Counted from the stretch's first letter, positions 16,732 to 27,280 are shown. The stretch: DNA of 36,161 nucleotides from Paenarthrobacter nitroguajacolicus JCM 14115 (GCA_001313365.1 BBFS01000045.1:1-36161), one strand, 5' to 3'. Numbers and translations are program-made. Notes: generated by a model not told the origin, from the letters alone.

Positions 16732-19052
16732 TTAGCCGAAGTACTTCGGCAGGGTGGCTTCGTGTGCTTCACGGAGAGCGTCCAGGGAGAGCTCGTCCAC
16801 ACCGTTGATCTCCAGCTTTCCGCCGGCAGCGTCAACAACGCCGATCCGGAGGTGGGCGAAGCCGCGGGCGGTGCACATGTCCTTGAAACGGACTTCTTCG
16901 GATCGCGGGACGGACACGATGGCCCGGGCCTGCGACTCGGAGAAGAGGGCGGTGAACAGGTCCACGCCGTCGCGTTCCATGAGTTCTTCAAGGGCGATGC
17001 GGGCACCGACGCCGTAGCGCAGCGAGGACTCCACCAAAGCAGCCGCGAGGCCACCTTCTGAGAGGTCGTGTGCTGCGTCAACCATGCCGTCGCGGGAAGC
17101 GTTGATCAGGATTTCGCCCAAGGCGCGCTCTGCTGCGAGGTCAACCTTCGGCGGCAAGCCACCAAGGTGTCCGCGGAGGTTGGACCATTCCGAACCGTCC
17201 AGCTCTGCTGCGGTGGTGCCCAGCAGGTAGATGGCCTGGCCGTCCTCGCGCCAGCCCGACGGCGTACGGCGGGCGACGTCGTCGAGCTTGCCCAGAACTG
17301 CCACCACGGGGGGAGGGGGTGGATCGGCGTGGTGCCGGTCTGGTTGTAGAGCGAGACGTTGCCGCCGGTGACCGGGATGCCGAGTTCCATGCAGGCGTCG
17401 GACAAACCACGGATGGCTTCGGCGAGCTGCCACATGACATCCGGGTCCTCAGGGGAACCGAAGTTCAGGCAGTCGCTGACGGCCATCGGAACAGCGCCCG
17501 AGGTGGCAACGTTGCGGTAGGCCTCAGCCAACGCGAGCTGTGCACCCTGGTAGGGCTCCAGGTAGGTGTAGCGGCCGTTGGCGTCGGTTGCCAGGCAACG
17601 CCCAGGCCGGTTTCTTCGTCAACACGGACCACGCCGGCATCGTCCGGGTACGCCATGGCAGTGTTGCCGCCAACGTAGCGGTCGTACTGCTTGGTGATCC
17701 AGTCCTTGCTGCACATGTTCGGTGAAGCCACGAGCTCGGTGACGGCTGCAGCCAGCTCCGAGGGAGCGGACGGACGGCCGGCATCCTCAACAGATCCGGT
17801 GAAGGAGTTGGCCTGGACCGAGTCCTGCCACTCCGGGCGGGCGAACGGACGGTCGTAGACCGGGCCGTCGTGCGCAACGGTGCGGGGGGGATCGACGTCG
17901 ACGATTACTTCGCCTTCCCAGGTGATGATGAGGCGACCTGTATCGGTGACCTCACCCAACCAGGAGTACTCCACGGCCCACTTGTCCATAACAGCTTCGA
18001 AGGCTGCGATGTTCTCCGGGGGGGTGACCACGGCCATCATGCGTTCCTGCGACTCGGACATGAGGATCTCGCCCGGGGTCAGCGTGGGGTCGCGGAGCAG
18101 GACCGAGGTCAATTCCACCTCCATGCCGCCGTCGCCGTTGGAGGCGAGCTCGGACGTGGCGCAGGAAATGCCGGCAGCGCCGAGGTCCTGGATGCCTTCA
18201 ACCAGGGAGCCCTTGAAGAGCTCCAGGCAGCATTCGATGAGGACCTTCTCAGCGAAGGGGTCACCCACCTGGACGGCCGGACGCTTGGACGGCTTGGTGT
18301 CATCGAAGGACTCCGAGGCCAGCACCGAAGCGCCGCCGATGCCGTCGCCACCGGTGCGCGCACCGAACAGGACAACCTTGTTGCCCTTGCCGGAGGCGTT
18401 GGCCAGTCGGATGTCCTCGTGGCGCATGACGCCCACGGCCAGTGCGTTCACCAGCGGGTTGCCTGGTAGACGGAGTCGAAGACCATTTCGCCGCCGATGT
18501 TCGGCAGGCCAAGGCAGTTGCCGTAGCCGCCGATGCCGGCAACGGCACCGTGCATGACGCGGGCGGTATCCGGGTGGTCGATCGCGCCGAAACGCAACGG
18601 GTCCATCACGCAACCGGGCGGGCGCCCATGGAAATGATGTCGCGGACGATGCCGCCGATGCCGGTAGCGGCACCCTGGTAAGGCTCAACGAACGACGGCG
18701 AGTTGTGGGACTCGATCTTGAACGTCACGGCCCAGCCGTCGCCGAGGTTTGTGACGCCGGCGTTTTCGCCGATGCCAACCAGCATGTCCTTCTTCATTTC
18801 CTCGGTGACCTTCTCACCGAACTGGCGAAGGTGGTTCTTGGAGGACTTGTAGGAGCAGTGCTCACTCCACATGACGGAGTACATGGCCAGCTCGGCGCCG
18901 GTGGGGGGGCGGCGGCCCAGGACCTTGACGATCTCGTCGAATTCGTTCTGCTTCAGGCCCAGCTCAGCCCACGGGAGTTCCGTGTCCGGGGGGGTCTTGG
19001 CAGCGTGCTCAACGGTGTCGATGTTGAACTTCTTGGTGGTTTCCGTGGTCAC
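16732..19052 (-). CDS. purL: Phosphoribosylformylglycinamidine synthase, large subunit
   Basis: The FGAM synthase synthetase subunit converts FGAR plus ammonia (from PurQ) and ATP to FGAM in purine synthesis. Signatures run the full length: [36 protein letters not shown], the ATP site [31 protein letters not shown], and NVSLYNQTG toward the end. The small, PurS/PurQ-dependent type is indicated by about 765 residues. The GTG start (19052-19050) overlaps the purQ stop TGA. The frame is broken near 18615, 18465, 17600 and 17307-17325. Runs at 17884-17890, 18018-18024, 18903-18909 and 18988-18994 each seem to add a residue. The gene must work in the cell, so the breaks are probably errors. Confidence 0.93.
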
Positions 19053-19835
19053 TTGTCGCCTCCCACAATCTTGGTCAAAACGGAGGTGAAGAAACCGAGG
19101 CCGTCGGTGTCGCGGGGGGGTGCACCGGCGGAGCCGGACAAGCCAGCCTCCGGGCCGAAGCCGGTCTCCACAGCGTGCTCGGGGTGCGGCATGAGGCCCA
19201 CCACGTTGCCGGCTGCGTTGGAGATACCCGCGATGTCACGGCGGGAGCCGTTCGGGTTGAAGCCCACGTAGCGGAACACCACGCGGCCCTCAGCCTCAAG
19301 GGCATCCAGGGTCTTCTCGTCAGCGATGTACTGGCCGTCCTGGTTCTTCAACGGCACAATGATTTCCTGGCCGTCCGCGTAGTCCACGGTCCAGGCAGTG
19401 TTGGCGTTCTCCACGCGAAGTGTCTGGTCGCGGCAGATGAACTTCAGGTGGTCGTTCTTGATCATGGAACCGGGCAGCAAGTGCGACTCGGTCAGGATCT
19501 GGAAGCCGTTGCAAATACCCAGGACCGGGAGCTTCGCCTCGGAGTTGGCAGCGTCGATGATCTTGGACATCAGCGGCGCGAAACGCGAAATGGCACCGGC
19601 GCGGAGGTAGTCACCGTAGGAGAAACCGCCGGGGATGATGACAGCGTCAACGTCGCCGAGTTCGGTATCTGCATGCCACAGGGAAACCGCTGTGCCACCT
19701 GCAAGCCGCACCGCACGGGCGGCGTCGCGGTCGTCAAGGGTGCCGGGGGAAGGTCACGACGCCGATCTTGGCGCCGGCCAAGCGGGGTTCTGCGGCGACG
19801 GCCACTGCCTCGCCAATCAGGGGAATCGACGTCAT
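19049..19835 (-). CDS. purQ: Phosphoribosylformylglycinamidine synthase, glutaminase subunit
   Basis: A class I glutamine amidotransferase supplying ammonia to PurL. The nucleophile elbow [13 protein letters not shown] carries the catalytic Cys, and MPHPEHAVE carries His and Glu. [17 protein letters not shown] is typical of PurQ. ATG 19835 starts one base after the purS stop. A G5 run on plus (19745-19749, one too long) interrupts the frame after VGVVTFPG-like sequence; removing one base joins it to [16 protein letters not shown]. The stop overlaps the purL GTG. A G7 run at 19114-19120 probably adds a Pro near the C-terminus. About 260 residues, slightly long because of an N-terminal extension that is common in this group, by my recollection. 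Confidence 0.92.
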
Positions 19836-19836
19836 A

Positions 19837-20093
19837 TCAGGCCTCGACGACCTCGACGTTGACAACATCCTCGATCACCGGGTTGGACAGGAGAGTCTCG
19901 GCAGCTTCGCGGGCCTGGGCCAGGATAGCGTCGGTCACCTCGCCGTCGACGGTCAGTTCGAAGCGCTTGCCCTGGCGGACTGCGCTGAAGCTGTTGAAGC
20001 CGAGGCGGGGCAGAGCACCCACGATGGCCTTCCCCCCTGGGGGTCCAGAATCTCGGGCTTGGGCATGACGTCAACGACGATCCGGGGGGGCAT
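19837..20093 (-). CDS. purS: Phosphoribosylformylglycinamidine synthase subunit PurS
   Basis: The small bridging subunit of the three-part FGAM synthase, needed for ammonia transfer between PurQ and PurL. Blocks: IVVDVMPKPEILDPQGKAI, LPRLGFNSFSAVRQGK, and a C-terminal LLSNPVIEDV. ATG 20093 follows AGGAG. The start reads MPPRIVVDV; relatives read MPRIVVDV, so the 7-C run (plus 20084-20090) carries three extra bases. A second G/C run near 20035-20045 is two bases too long and shifts the frame. The repaired length is 83 residues, standard for PurS. It is first in the purS-purQ-purL operon; no riboswitch was recognised upstream. Confidence 0.92.
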
Positions 20094-20374
20094 CCGGTAA
20101 CTCCTGTGCGTGAGTTGGGTGAACCTTAAATAAGGCTGCCGCGGAGGTGCCGTCTCACGCCGTTCAGCCGCATCCAAACAGCGTTTTAGCACAGGGCTAA
20201 ACACGTTGTGAACTGCAATGTTTGAACGGCATGGGGGGGGCGCTCCGCGAGCTTGCACACCTATTCTACCGGGATCAAGGCACATACCCTATTCAGCCGG
20301 ATTGCGCGAGGGCACCCCCGCCGTGATGGCAGAAATCGCTGGCCGCCGTGGTCCGCCGTCACTAAGATTGCGGC

Positions 20375-20566
20375 ATGGCTGAGAAACCGAAATCCATGGT
20401 GCTGGGCGTAGTAGCCGCAGCCGTTTTTGCAGGGCTGGGCCGAATGGTCATCCAGAAAATCATGGCGGACAGAGCCGCCCGGGAGCATCGCGTTACCGCG
20501 CCTTTGGACAAGGAAACGCGGGCCCGGATCAGCGACGCCTGCGCACTCCAAGTAAGTAGGTCCTAA
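20375..20566 (+). CDS. Small membrane-anchored protein of unknown function
   Basis: ATG 20375 to TAA 20564-20566 gives 63 residues. One hydrophobic stretch (MVLGVVAAAVFAGLGRMVI) near the N-terminus could be a transmembrane helix or signal anchor. It is followed by a charged part rich in Arg, Glu and Asp (HRVTAPLDKETRAR). No family was recognised. It is divergent from purS, and nothing in the neighbourhood fixes a role. Alternatively it is a chance frame, since no strong ribosome site is visible. Confidence 0.4.
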   Translation: MAEKPKSMVLGVVAAAVFAGLGRMVIQKIMADRAAREHRVTAPLDKETRARISDACALQVSRS

Positions 20567-20739
20567 CCTCCGGAGGTCCGATTTTCGGCGGAATGGCGCG
20601 GATTAGGGCACATACAAATGCGCTATTCAAAGCGGTTAAATGGTGTGATTCCGGCGTAGTTTGGAAGGACACCAGGGGTTCAACCCCCCCAGTACCTTTC
20701 AAGGGCCAGTACCTTTCAGGATCCACACCAGGAGGAACA

Positions 20740-21030
20740 ATGACCGAACACATTGCCGAAGTATCCGCCTGTAGCGTTGGCACGTGCGGATTCAACCACA
20801 ACGGTTGCACCGCTTTCGGAATCACCATCGGCGGCAGCCAGGACCACGCTTCCTGCGCAACGTTCATTGACACCAATGCCATGGGCGGCCTTCCCAAGGT
20901 CCTCGCCCACGTAGGTGCCTGCCAGCGCTCCGAGTGCGTCCACAACAACAACCTCATGTGCGAGGCACACGACGTCAAGGTCGGGCCCGGCCGCGAAGCC
21001 GCCGACTGCCTGACGTACGAGCACTCCTGA
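20740..21030 (+). CDS. DUF1540-type cysteine-rich protein
   Basis: ATG 20740 follows AGGAGG (20730-20735), an excellent ribosome site. The 96-residue product has two similar cysteine clusters: ACSVGTCGFNHNGCTAFGI with a later Cys (HASCATF), and ACQRSECVHNNNLMCEAHD with a later Cys (ADCLTYEHS). Two copies of the CxxxxCxxNxxxxC pattern are the DUF1540 signature, thought to bind a metal such as zinc. The function is unknown. The gene stands alone and ends at a strong bidirectional terminator shared with the convergent manganese catalase gene. This frame is free of G/C-run damage. Confidence 0.85.
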   Translation: MTEHIAEVSACSVGTCGFNHNGCTAFGITIGGSQDHASCATFIDTNAMGGLPKVLAHVGACQRSECVHNNNLMCEAHDVKVGPGREAADCLTYEHS

Positions 21031-21049
21031 TATTTCCTGACGACCAAAA

Positions 21050-21085
21050 GGGTCCCCGCCTCGGTTGAGGCGGGGACCCTTTTTT
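21050..21085. terminator. Bidirectional terminator
   Basis: A perfect 13-bp stem (21050-21062 with 21067-21079), GGTT loop and T6 tail on the plus side; an A4 on the left gives T4 on the minus side. Both arms carry a four-base run (C4 and G4), which shows that short runs can be correct elsewhere in the window. It ends DUF1540 on plus and the catalase on minus. Confidence 0.9.
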
Positions 21086-21089
21086 GGCG

Positions 21090-22080
21090 CTACTTTTTCT
21101 TCTTGGTTGTCTGGGGCTTTGCTTCCTTGGGGCTGTCGGCTTCCTTCATTTCCTGTTCCGCCGTGGCTTGGATCAGAGCCAGCAGTTCAGGATCCAGTCC
21201 TGGTGCGAACTCTTCCTTGCGCTCCGGGGGGGAGATGGTGATGGGGGGGAAACCTTCAGGCATGACGTCCGTGCTCAGCTCGGTGCCGTCGTTGGAGGGA
21301 GAGGCTCCGCGGTAGAGCTTGCCGGCCTCGCTCAGGTTGTCGGCGCTGAAGGTGTACTGGATGCTCTGCAAGCCCTTATCCAACAGCTTCTTCACCTCGG
21401 GGGGGAACTGCTCGGCGTTGGTCTTCGGAATGGGGGGGAGGACCTTGCCCCCAATTCACTCCCAGGCTTTCCAGGGCCTTGGCGTACGCGTTCTCGTGGG
21501 CTTGGTCGCGAACGATGAGGTACGCGATCGTTGAGCGTGCCGTCTTGTTTTCCGTCATTTCGTAGATACGGCACTTCTGGAGCCGTCCCGTTGACTCAAG
21601 CATCAGGTTGTAGAGCAGGTCCAGCACCAGGTTGCCACTGTTGTAGACATAGGAGCCGCTCCATGGGTTGCCTGCAGCATCCACCGGAAGGGCACCCTGG
21701 CCCCCCACCAGGTAGTGATGGATGTTGCTGGTGTCCAGCGCGATCTTCAGGGGGGGAGTGGCTCCACCGGCGCCCGGTTGGTCCACAGGATCCGTTTTCT
21801 TGCCCTGGTAGCGCGGCGAGCCGTCCAGGAGCTGGGAAATGGTGGTTCCGATGAGTTCCACGTGGCTGATCTCTTCAGTGCCGATGCCCTGAAGGAGATC
21901 TTTATAGGGTTTCGAGGCGGCGTCGCCCCGGAAGTTCATGCTTTGGAAGAGGTACTGCATCATGGTGCGCATCTCACCGAATTGTCCGCCGAGACCTTCC
22001 TGGAGGGCGTTTGCTGCGGCGGGGGGGTCGGGCTCGTCTGCGGCGATTTCGTTGATGAGAAGTTGGGTGTGCAGGTACAT
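21090..22080 (-). CDS. Manganese (non-heme) catalase, one frameshift
   Basis: Non-heme di-manganese catalase, which splits hydrogen peroxide to water and oxygen in the cytosol. The four-helix core carries candidate ligands: Glu in GGQFGEMRTMM, Glu and His in EEISHVELIG, Glu in LMLESTGRLQK, and His in VRDQAHENAYAKAL. The GGQGALPVDAAGNPWSG loop is family-typical. The C-terminus is Lys-rich (KKKK). The frame breaks around 21450-21455. Proline insertions at G7 runs (e.g. 21230-21236, 21243-21249, 22021-22027) look artificial; without the extra Pro near residue 20, the first ligand falls at Glu35. ATG 22080, stop TAG 21092-21090. It faces a DUF1540 gene across a shared terminator. Confidence 0.9.
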
Positions 22081-22156
22081 TGCGATTCCTCACGTTGTTC
22101 ATGCTGCGTGTTTGGGATGGAAACCCTCTGCTGGCCACCCCCGGACGCACCCACCA

Positions 22157-22168
22157 TAAGCATGCTTA
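22157..22168 (-). promoter_or_regulatory. Palindrome upstream of the manganese catalase
   Basis: TAAGCATGCTTA is a perfect 12-bp palindrome 76 bases before the catalase ATG. In the catalase direction it reads AGCATGCTTAT, and the same 11 bases occur 47 bases upstream of the LapA-type gene at 30552-30562. It may be a binding site of a shared stress regulator. Confidence 0.45.
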
Positions 22169-22209
22169 CTATTTGGAGGCAATGAAAATATCGATTTGAT
22201 TCCCAGGCG

Positions 22210-23165
22210 CTAGCGGCAACTTGGTTGGTCAATGCGTTGCCTTCCTTGAGTGCCTCGATGTTGGCCAGCACGAGCTTGGCGGCGCCCTTGGGGGGGCGGT
22301 TGCCGGCCACGTGGGGGCGTGATGATCAGGTTCGGTGCACTCCACAGTTTGGAGTCGGCGGGAAGCGGTTCGTCCTTGGTGACGTCGACGGCGGCTACGC
22401 GCAGCCTGCTTCGTGCAACGCTGCAAGCAGGGCGTCTTCGTCCACCGTGGCGCCGCGGCCGACGTTCACAAAGATGGCGGTGTTCGGGAGGGCACGCAGG
22501 ATGTCTTCGTTCAGGGCGTCCGCGGTTTCCGGGGGTCGCCGGCAGGATGGAGACCAGGACGTCGGTGGTGCGCAGGACTTCGGGGGGGAAGTCGTCGTCA
22601 GCCACTACGGGGAAGCCGTAACGCTCACCCTTGGAGCTGGCGACGCCGGTAACGTTCGCTCCCAAAGCGGCCAGTAGGGGGAGCCAGTCGTCCCGCGATG
22701 GAGCCGAAGCCCCCCCAAATGGTGACGTTGGCGCCGTCGAGCGTGTAGAGCTGCTCCGTGTCAGGCGCGGACTGGGCCGCGTTGTACGGCTGGTTCCAGG
22801 TGGAGCCGTTCTGGGACTCCATCAACTGGTCCATGCGGCGTACCGCCGCCAAAATCAGGGTCAGGGCGTGTTCGGCCACGGGGGCCATCGTGAAGGGAGC
22901 GGCCGGACGTGATGGCCACATTGTCCCCCCCGAAGCCTGCTGCCAGCACTGAATCCGGGCCGGCTGCGAGCGTCTGGACAAGCCTGAGTTGGCGCATTTC
23001 CCTGGCTGCATCAGCCAGGTTGTCCGAGGTGTTCCGCCATACCACCAGCACCTCCGCGTCGCGGTGCTCGCCGGGGGGGATGGGCTTGTCCACCTCATAC
23101 ACAACCACCTCGTCGTCCGGCGTAGGAAGGTCCAGGTTGATGGTGTCGGGGACAAGGATTTTCAC
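22210..23165 (-). CDS. D-2-hydroxyacid dehydrogenase (NAD-binding), frameshifted
   Basis: A D-isomer-specific 2-hydroxyacid dehydrogenase of about 318 residues. The nucleotide-binding loop is IWGFGSIAG (written IWGGFGSIAG because of the C7 run on plus at 22709-22715). The catalytic Arg lies in VNVGRGATVDEDALLAAL, the Glu in DVTKDEPLPADS and the His in LIITPHVAGNRP. It would reduce a 2-oxo acid or oxidise a D-2-hydroxy acid with NAD(P). Frame breaks lie near 22905, 22675-22700, 22545, near 22400 and near 22310. The last break (one C lost in GTTGCCGCTAG) sets the natural end NQVAR at 22210. The true substrate cannot be told. Confidence 0.82.
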
Positions 23166-23331
23166 AGCGGCTCCGTTGCTAAAGTGGCTCGGCGGTACGC
23201 ACTTGAGCTACCGCCCGCACCCTTGGTTCTGTAACAAATCACCACTCCTATGACAAGACAAAAAACTTGAAATGTGCTGTATGTCATATTTGGCTCTCAC
23301 TAGGTACTCTGTGACTCGGCTGGTTGCGCGG

Positions 23332-23352
23332 CTTTGACAGGAACTGTCAAAG
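23332..23352. promoter_or_regulatory. Inverted repeat upstream of the secreted protease
   Basis: CTTTGACAG (23332-23340) and CTGTCAAAG (23344-23352) form 9-bp arms around GAA. A third copy of the half site, TTGACAGG, lies at 23370-23377. The dyad is within 100 bases of the protease start and probably binds a dimeric regulator or overlaps a TTGACA promoter box. Confidence 0.5.
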
Positions 23353-23425
23353 GTTCAACCAACTAAAAGTTGACAGGCCTGGGCGATGGAGCCCGGTCCT
23401 CCCTCAGTGAAAGGTGCAACCACTC

Positions 23426-26400
23426 GTGAAATCACAAGGAAAGAGCTTCGTCAGAAGCGGGGGACTTCGAAAGGCTGCGGCGCTTGCCCTTGGCCTGCCG
23501 TTGCTGCTCTCGTCGATGGCGATGCCCGCCCAGGCCGCTCCCGCCCCCCCGGAGACGCCCGGGAATGTTGCAGGCGTGGCCAAGAAGAACCTTGACCCCC
23601 CCAGCGCCTACAAGGACGGCCGATACATGGTGGTCCTGGCCGAAAAGCCTGCAGCTACCTACGACGGCGGCACGGCCGGCTTGCGCCCACCAAGCCCGAA
23701 GAAGGCAAGAAACTCGACGCCGACAGCGCTGAGGTGAAGGAATATCAGCAGCACCTGCAGCAGAAGCAACAGGAAGTTGCACAGCAGGAAAACGTCACCA
23801 TCGAGCGCGACTTCACCACCGCCGTCAATGGCTTCAGTGCCAACCTGACGGCAGACCAGGCGATCAACCTTGCCAAGGACCCCAAGGTCCTCATGGTGGC
23901 ACCGGACACGCAGTATGCTCCGGACTACTCCACCACCGACTTCCTCAAGCTCAGCGGCCCCCAACGGAACCTGGGCTACCCAGTATGGCGGACAGGACAA
24001 CGCCGGCAAGGCACCGTTGTCGGCGTGATCGATACCGGTTACACCCCGTCCAACCCCTTCTTCGCCGGTGAGCCTGTTGGCCCGCTGGTGGGCAATGCCA
24101 GGTGGGCGTTCCGTACCGCACCGCTGACGGCAAGATCGCCATGCTGAAGGCCGACGGCGATACTTTCGTCGGCGAATGCCAGCCCGGTACCGACACGGGT
24201 GCTGACTACGATGGCAGCGCCTGCAACTCCAAGGTTCTCAGCACCCACTACTTCGCTGCCGCCTTCCTGGAAACCGTTCCGCCGGAAAACCGCGCCCCTG
24301 AAGAAGTAATCTCTCCCGTCGACGTGGACAGCCACGGTACCCATACAGCCAGCACGGCAGCGGGCAATGCCAACGTTGACGCCGTAGTGGATGGCCGCAG
24401 CTTCGGAACCACCAGCGGCATCGCACCCGCCGCCAAGCTCGCCGTCTACAAAGTCTGCTGGGAGGACACGGATCCTGCCACGGGCGGCTGCTACGGCTCC
24501 GCATCTGTGGATGCGATCGAGCAGGCCATCCTGGACGGTGTGGATGTATTGAACTACTCCATCTCGGGTTCAACCACCTCCACCACCGATCCCGTCTCGC
24601 TGGCCTTCCTGTCGGCAGCTTCCGCAGGCATTTTCGTTGCAACCTCGGCGGGCAACTCCGGACCGACCGCCAGCACCGTAAACCACGGAGCACCATGGCT
24701 GACCACGGTTGCCGCGACGTCCTTCTCGCAGGAGCTCCAGGCACTGTTGAGTTCTCCGATGGCAGCAAGTTCCGCGGAGCGAGCATCATGAACCGCGAGG
24801 TGAGCGGGGCCGGCGTCGTGCTTTCCACCAACGCTGCAAGCGGTGAAGGTAACGCGGCGCTCTGTGCTCCGGGCTCGCTGGACCCGGCCAAGGTAGCCGG
24901 CAAGGTTGTTGTTTGTGACCGTGGTGTTGTTGACCGTACCGCCAAGAGCGCTGAGGTCCTTCGCGGTGGTGGCGTCGGCATGATCCTGGTGAACCTGACC
25001 GATTCCTCCTGGACACCGACAAGCACGTCATTCCCACCGTTCACGTGAACCCGCCCGCCACTCAGACCATCAAGGACAAGGTCACGGCCCACCCGGCCAC
25101 CACCGTCTCCTTGCTGAACCGCGACACCACGGGCCTGCCCGCTGAGGCACAGCCGCAGATCGCAGGATTCTCCTCGCGTGGTCCGCTTCTTGCTACCGAC
25201 TCGGACTTGTTGAAGCCTGACGTGTCCGCTCCCGGCGTCGCTATCCTCGCTGGCGTTTCGCCCATCGGAACCGGTGGAGATAACTTCGGCTTCCTCTCGG
25301 GAACGTCCATGGCTTCCCCCCCGCACGTTGCCGGTTTCGGCGCCTGATCCTCGCCAAGAACCCGCAGTGGTCCCCCCCGGCCACCGTGAAGTCAGCCATG
25401 ATGACCACCGCTGGTCCGGTCAAACTGGCCAACGGCGCCATCAACAAGGATGTCTTCGCCACAGGCGCCGGACAGGTGGATCCGGCCAAGGTCCTCTCGC
25501 CGGGCCTGGTGTACGACGCCACCACCGAGGACTACCTGAAGTTCATCCAGGGCACAGGCATGGATCTGGGCATGGAAGGGCTGGGCACCACGCAGGCGCG
25601 GGACATGAACGTTCCCTCCTTCGCGCTGGGCAACCTCGCAGGCAAAGTGGAGGTCACCCGTACCCTCACTGCCCTGACTCCGGGAACATACCGTGCATCG
25701 GCCAACGTTCCGGGTGTCAACGTCAAGGTCACACCGTCCGTGCTGACCTTTGGCGCTCCCGGTGAGAAGAAGACGTTCAAGGTGCAGTTCGAAAACAAAA
25801 ATGGCGAATTGGGCAAGTTCGCCATGGGTTCGCTGAACTGGCAGGGTGCCAACAAGACCGTCACCTCCCCCCCGATCGCCGTCCGGCCGCAGTCCGTCAT
25901 CGCGGACAAGGCCCTGACATTCACGGGAACGGGCCCCCAATGGCTCCGGAACCATCAACATCACCTCGGGCACCAACCTGCCGGTAGGCGTCACCGTTGA
26001 TGGCCTTTCCAAGGCAGACTCCTCGGCAGTCGAACTGGTCCCCCGGCCCGTTCGCGGGCGAAACCAATGCGTCCAACTACGTGAAAAAGGTGACCGTTGG
26101 CGAGAACAGTGCGCTCGCCAAGTTCTCGGTGATCTCTTCCAACGAGGCCGCGGACTTCGACATGCTGGTGGTCACCCCGTCCGGGCAGCAGCTGCCTGCC
26201 GCAACGGCGTCGGCCAGCGAAACCCTGTCCGTCCCCCAACCCGGCGCCCGGCGACTACTACGTCTACGCCAACCTGTACGCGAGCCCCCCCAACAACCAG
26301 GCCACCAAGGCCACCGTTGACGCCGCCGTCCTGGGTGCCAACCAAGGTAACGCCACCGTGACGCCGAACCCGATCCGCCTTGCCAACGGCAAGACCGGTC

Positions 26401-26636
26401 AGATCTCGCTGAACTGGAAGAACCTGGAGCCTGGCTCCTACATTGGCCGCCTGACCTTTGCAGGAACCAGTGAGCCTAGCTTCGTCACCGTCCTGGTCAA
26501 CCCGGGCGGAACCGTAGTGGTTCCGGACGAGGAAGACCCGAAGAAGGACAAGAAAGACAAGAAGCACGGTGGCAAGATCCGCGCTGATGAGCCGACACAG
26601 GCAACAACGCCGGCTAAGGATTTCTTGATTCAGTAA
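23426..26636 (+). CDS. Secreted subtilisin-like serine protease (S8) with PA domain, frameshifted
   Basis: A large exported protease, about 1,065 residues after repair. The signal peptide ([14 protein letters not shown], cleavage after AQA) is followed by an inhibitor-like propeptide with [16 protein letters not shown], then the catalytic domain: Asp in VIDTGYTPS (24031-24033), His in DSHGTHTAS (24333-24335), Asn in TSAGNSGPT and Ser in SGTSMASP (25306-25308). A PA domain (GVVLSTN to VHVNPP) is inserted between His and Ser. Fibronectin-like domains and a Lys-rich tail ([12 protein letters not shown]) complete it. Frame breaks are near 23685, 23962, 24105, 24735, 25010, 25345, 25940 and 26240. 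The start GTG 23426 is preferred over GTG 23414 because AAAGG lies in front. It likely feeds on peptides outside the cell. Confidence 0.85.
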
Positions 26637-26641
26637 CAGCT

Positions 26642-26672
26642 GTGGCCGGTGGGGGGGATTCCCACCGGCCAC
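26642..26672 (+). terminator. Terminator after the protease
   Basis: GTGGCCGGTGGG (26642-26653) pairs with CCCACCGGCCAC (26661-26672), a 12-bp stem. The loop contains the rest of a G7 run (26651-26657), so the true loop is probably shorter. TGTTT follows. It lies just after the protease stop at 26634-26636. Confidence 0.65.
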
Positions 26673-26749
26673 TGCTGTTTCCGGTGATAGGTTCGATGCA
26701 GTTCCCACCCGGTGATTTCGCACCAGACAATTCGCAACGAAAGGCCGGC

Positions 26750-27280
26750 ATGTCACAGCCAGGATCCGAACCACAACCCGAACAACAGTTGAACGGGCAG
26801 CACGCATTTGCCGGCCAGCCGTACCCTCAGCCTTCATACCCGCAGCAGCCGTACGGTCAACAGCCGTACCCTCAGGCGACCTATCCTCAGCCGTATGGCC
26901 AGCAGGATGGCCCACCCTTCTATTTCCCGGACCTCGAAGGCGCCAATTTCAAGTCCAAGGCCACCACCTATGCCATCATCGGCATCTTTTTCCTTGGAAT
27001 TGTGTTTGGGCCACTGGCCATTCGCAATGCAGGCCGTGCAGAAGCGAACGGCGTACCGGCCACCTTTGGGAAGGTTGCCGGGTGGATTGTTTTGGTGTTG
27101 TCCTGCGTCAACATCCTGTTCTGGGTCGCCGTGATGATCTTTGGCCTGATCTACGGGGGGGTTCCGGACGCTGAGAGGGGGGGAACCGTCCCTACACAGC
27201 GCCGGTTGAGCCCCCGGTGTTGCCCAGCAGCGAAGCCAACGCCTTCCACCGTGCGATCTCGCAACCATCCGTCCTACTGA
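26750..27280 (+). CDS. DUF4190-like membrane protein with Gln/Pro/Tyr-rich N-terminus
   Basis: ATG 26750 lies after GAAAGG. The N-terminus is a low-complexity stretch of PYPQP/PYGQQ-type repeats (residues 22-48), typical of actinobacterial membrane proteins with cytosolic Pro/Gln/Tyr tails. Two membrane segments follow: TYAIIGIFFLGIVFGPLAI and GWIVLVLSCVNILFWVAVMI, with a conserved AIRNAGRAEANG loop, as in DUF4190. The role is unknown. G7 runs at 27155-27161 and 27177-27183 add residues or shift the frame, so the C-terminus after LIYG is uncertain. As read it ends at TGA 27278-27280 and overlaps the convergent inhibitor gene. An alternative end is TGA 27207-27209. Confidence 0.65.
   Translation: MSQPGSEPQPEQQLNGQHAFAGQPYPQPSYPQQPYGQQPYPQATYPQPYGQQDGPPFYFPDLEGANFKSKATTYAIIGIFFLGIVFGPLAIRNAGRAEANGVPATFGKVAGWIVLVLSCVNILFWVAVMIFGLIYGGVPDAERGGTVPTQRRLSPRCCPAAKPTPSTVRSRNHPSY

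Noticed and set aside
16732..19052. Programmed frameshifting in purL
   Set aside because: Several breaks in both directions, without slippery sites plus pseudoknots, and PurL is not known to use recoding.
20094..20374. Purine riboswitch upstream of purS
   Set aside because: I looked for a conserved three-way junction core and found none; only a plain leader with AGGAG before ATG is visible. A TAGAAT-like box on minus (20268-20263) lacks a matching -35.
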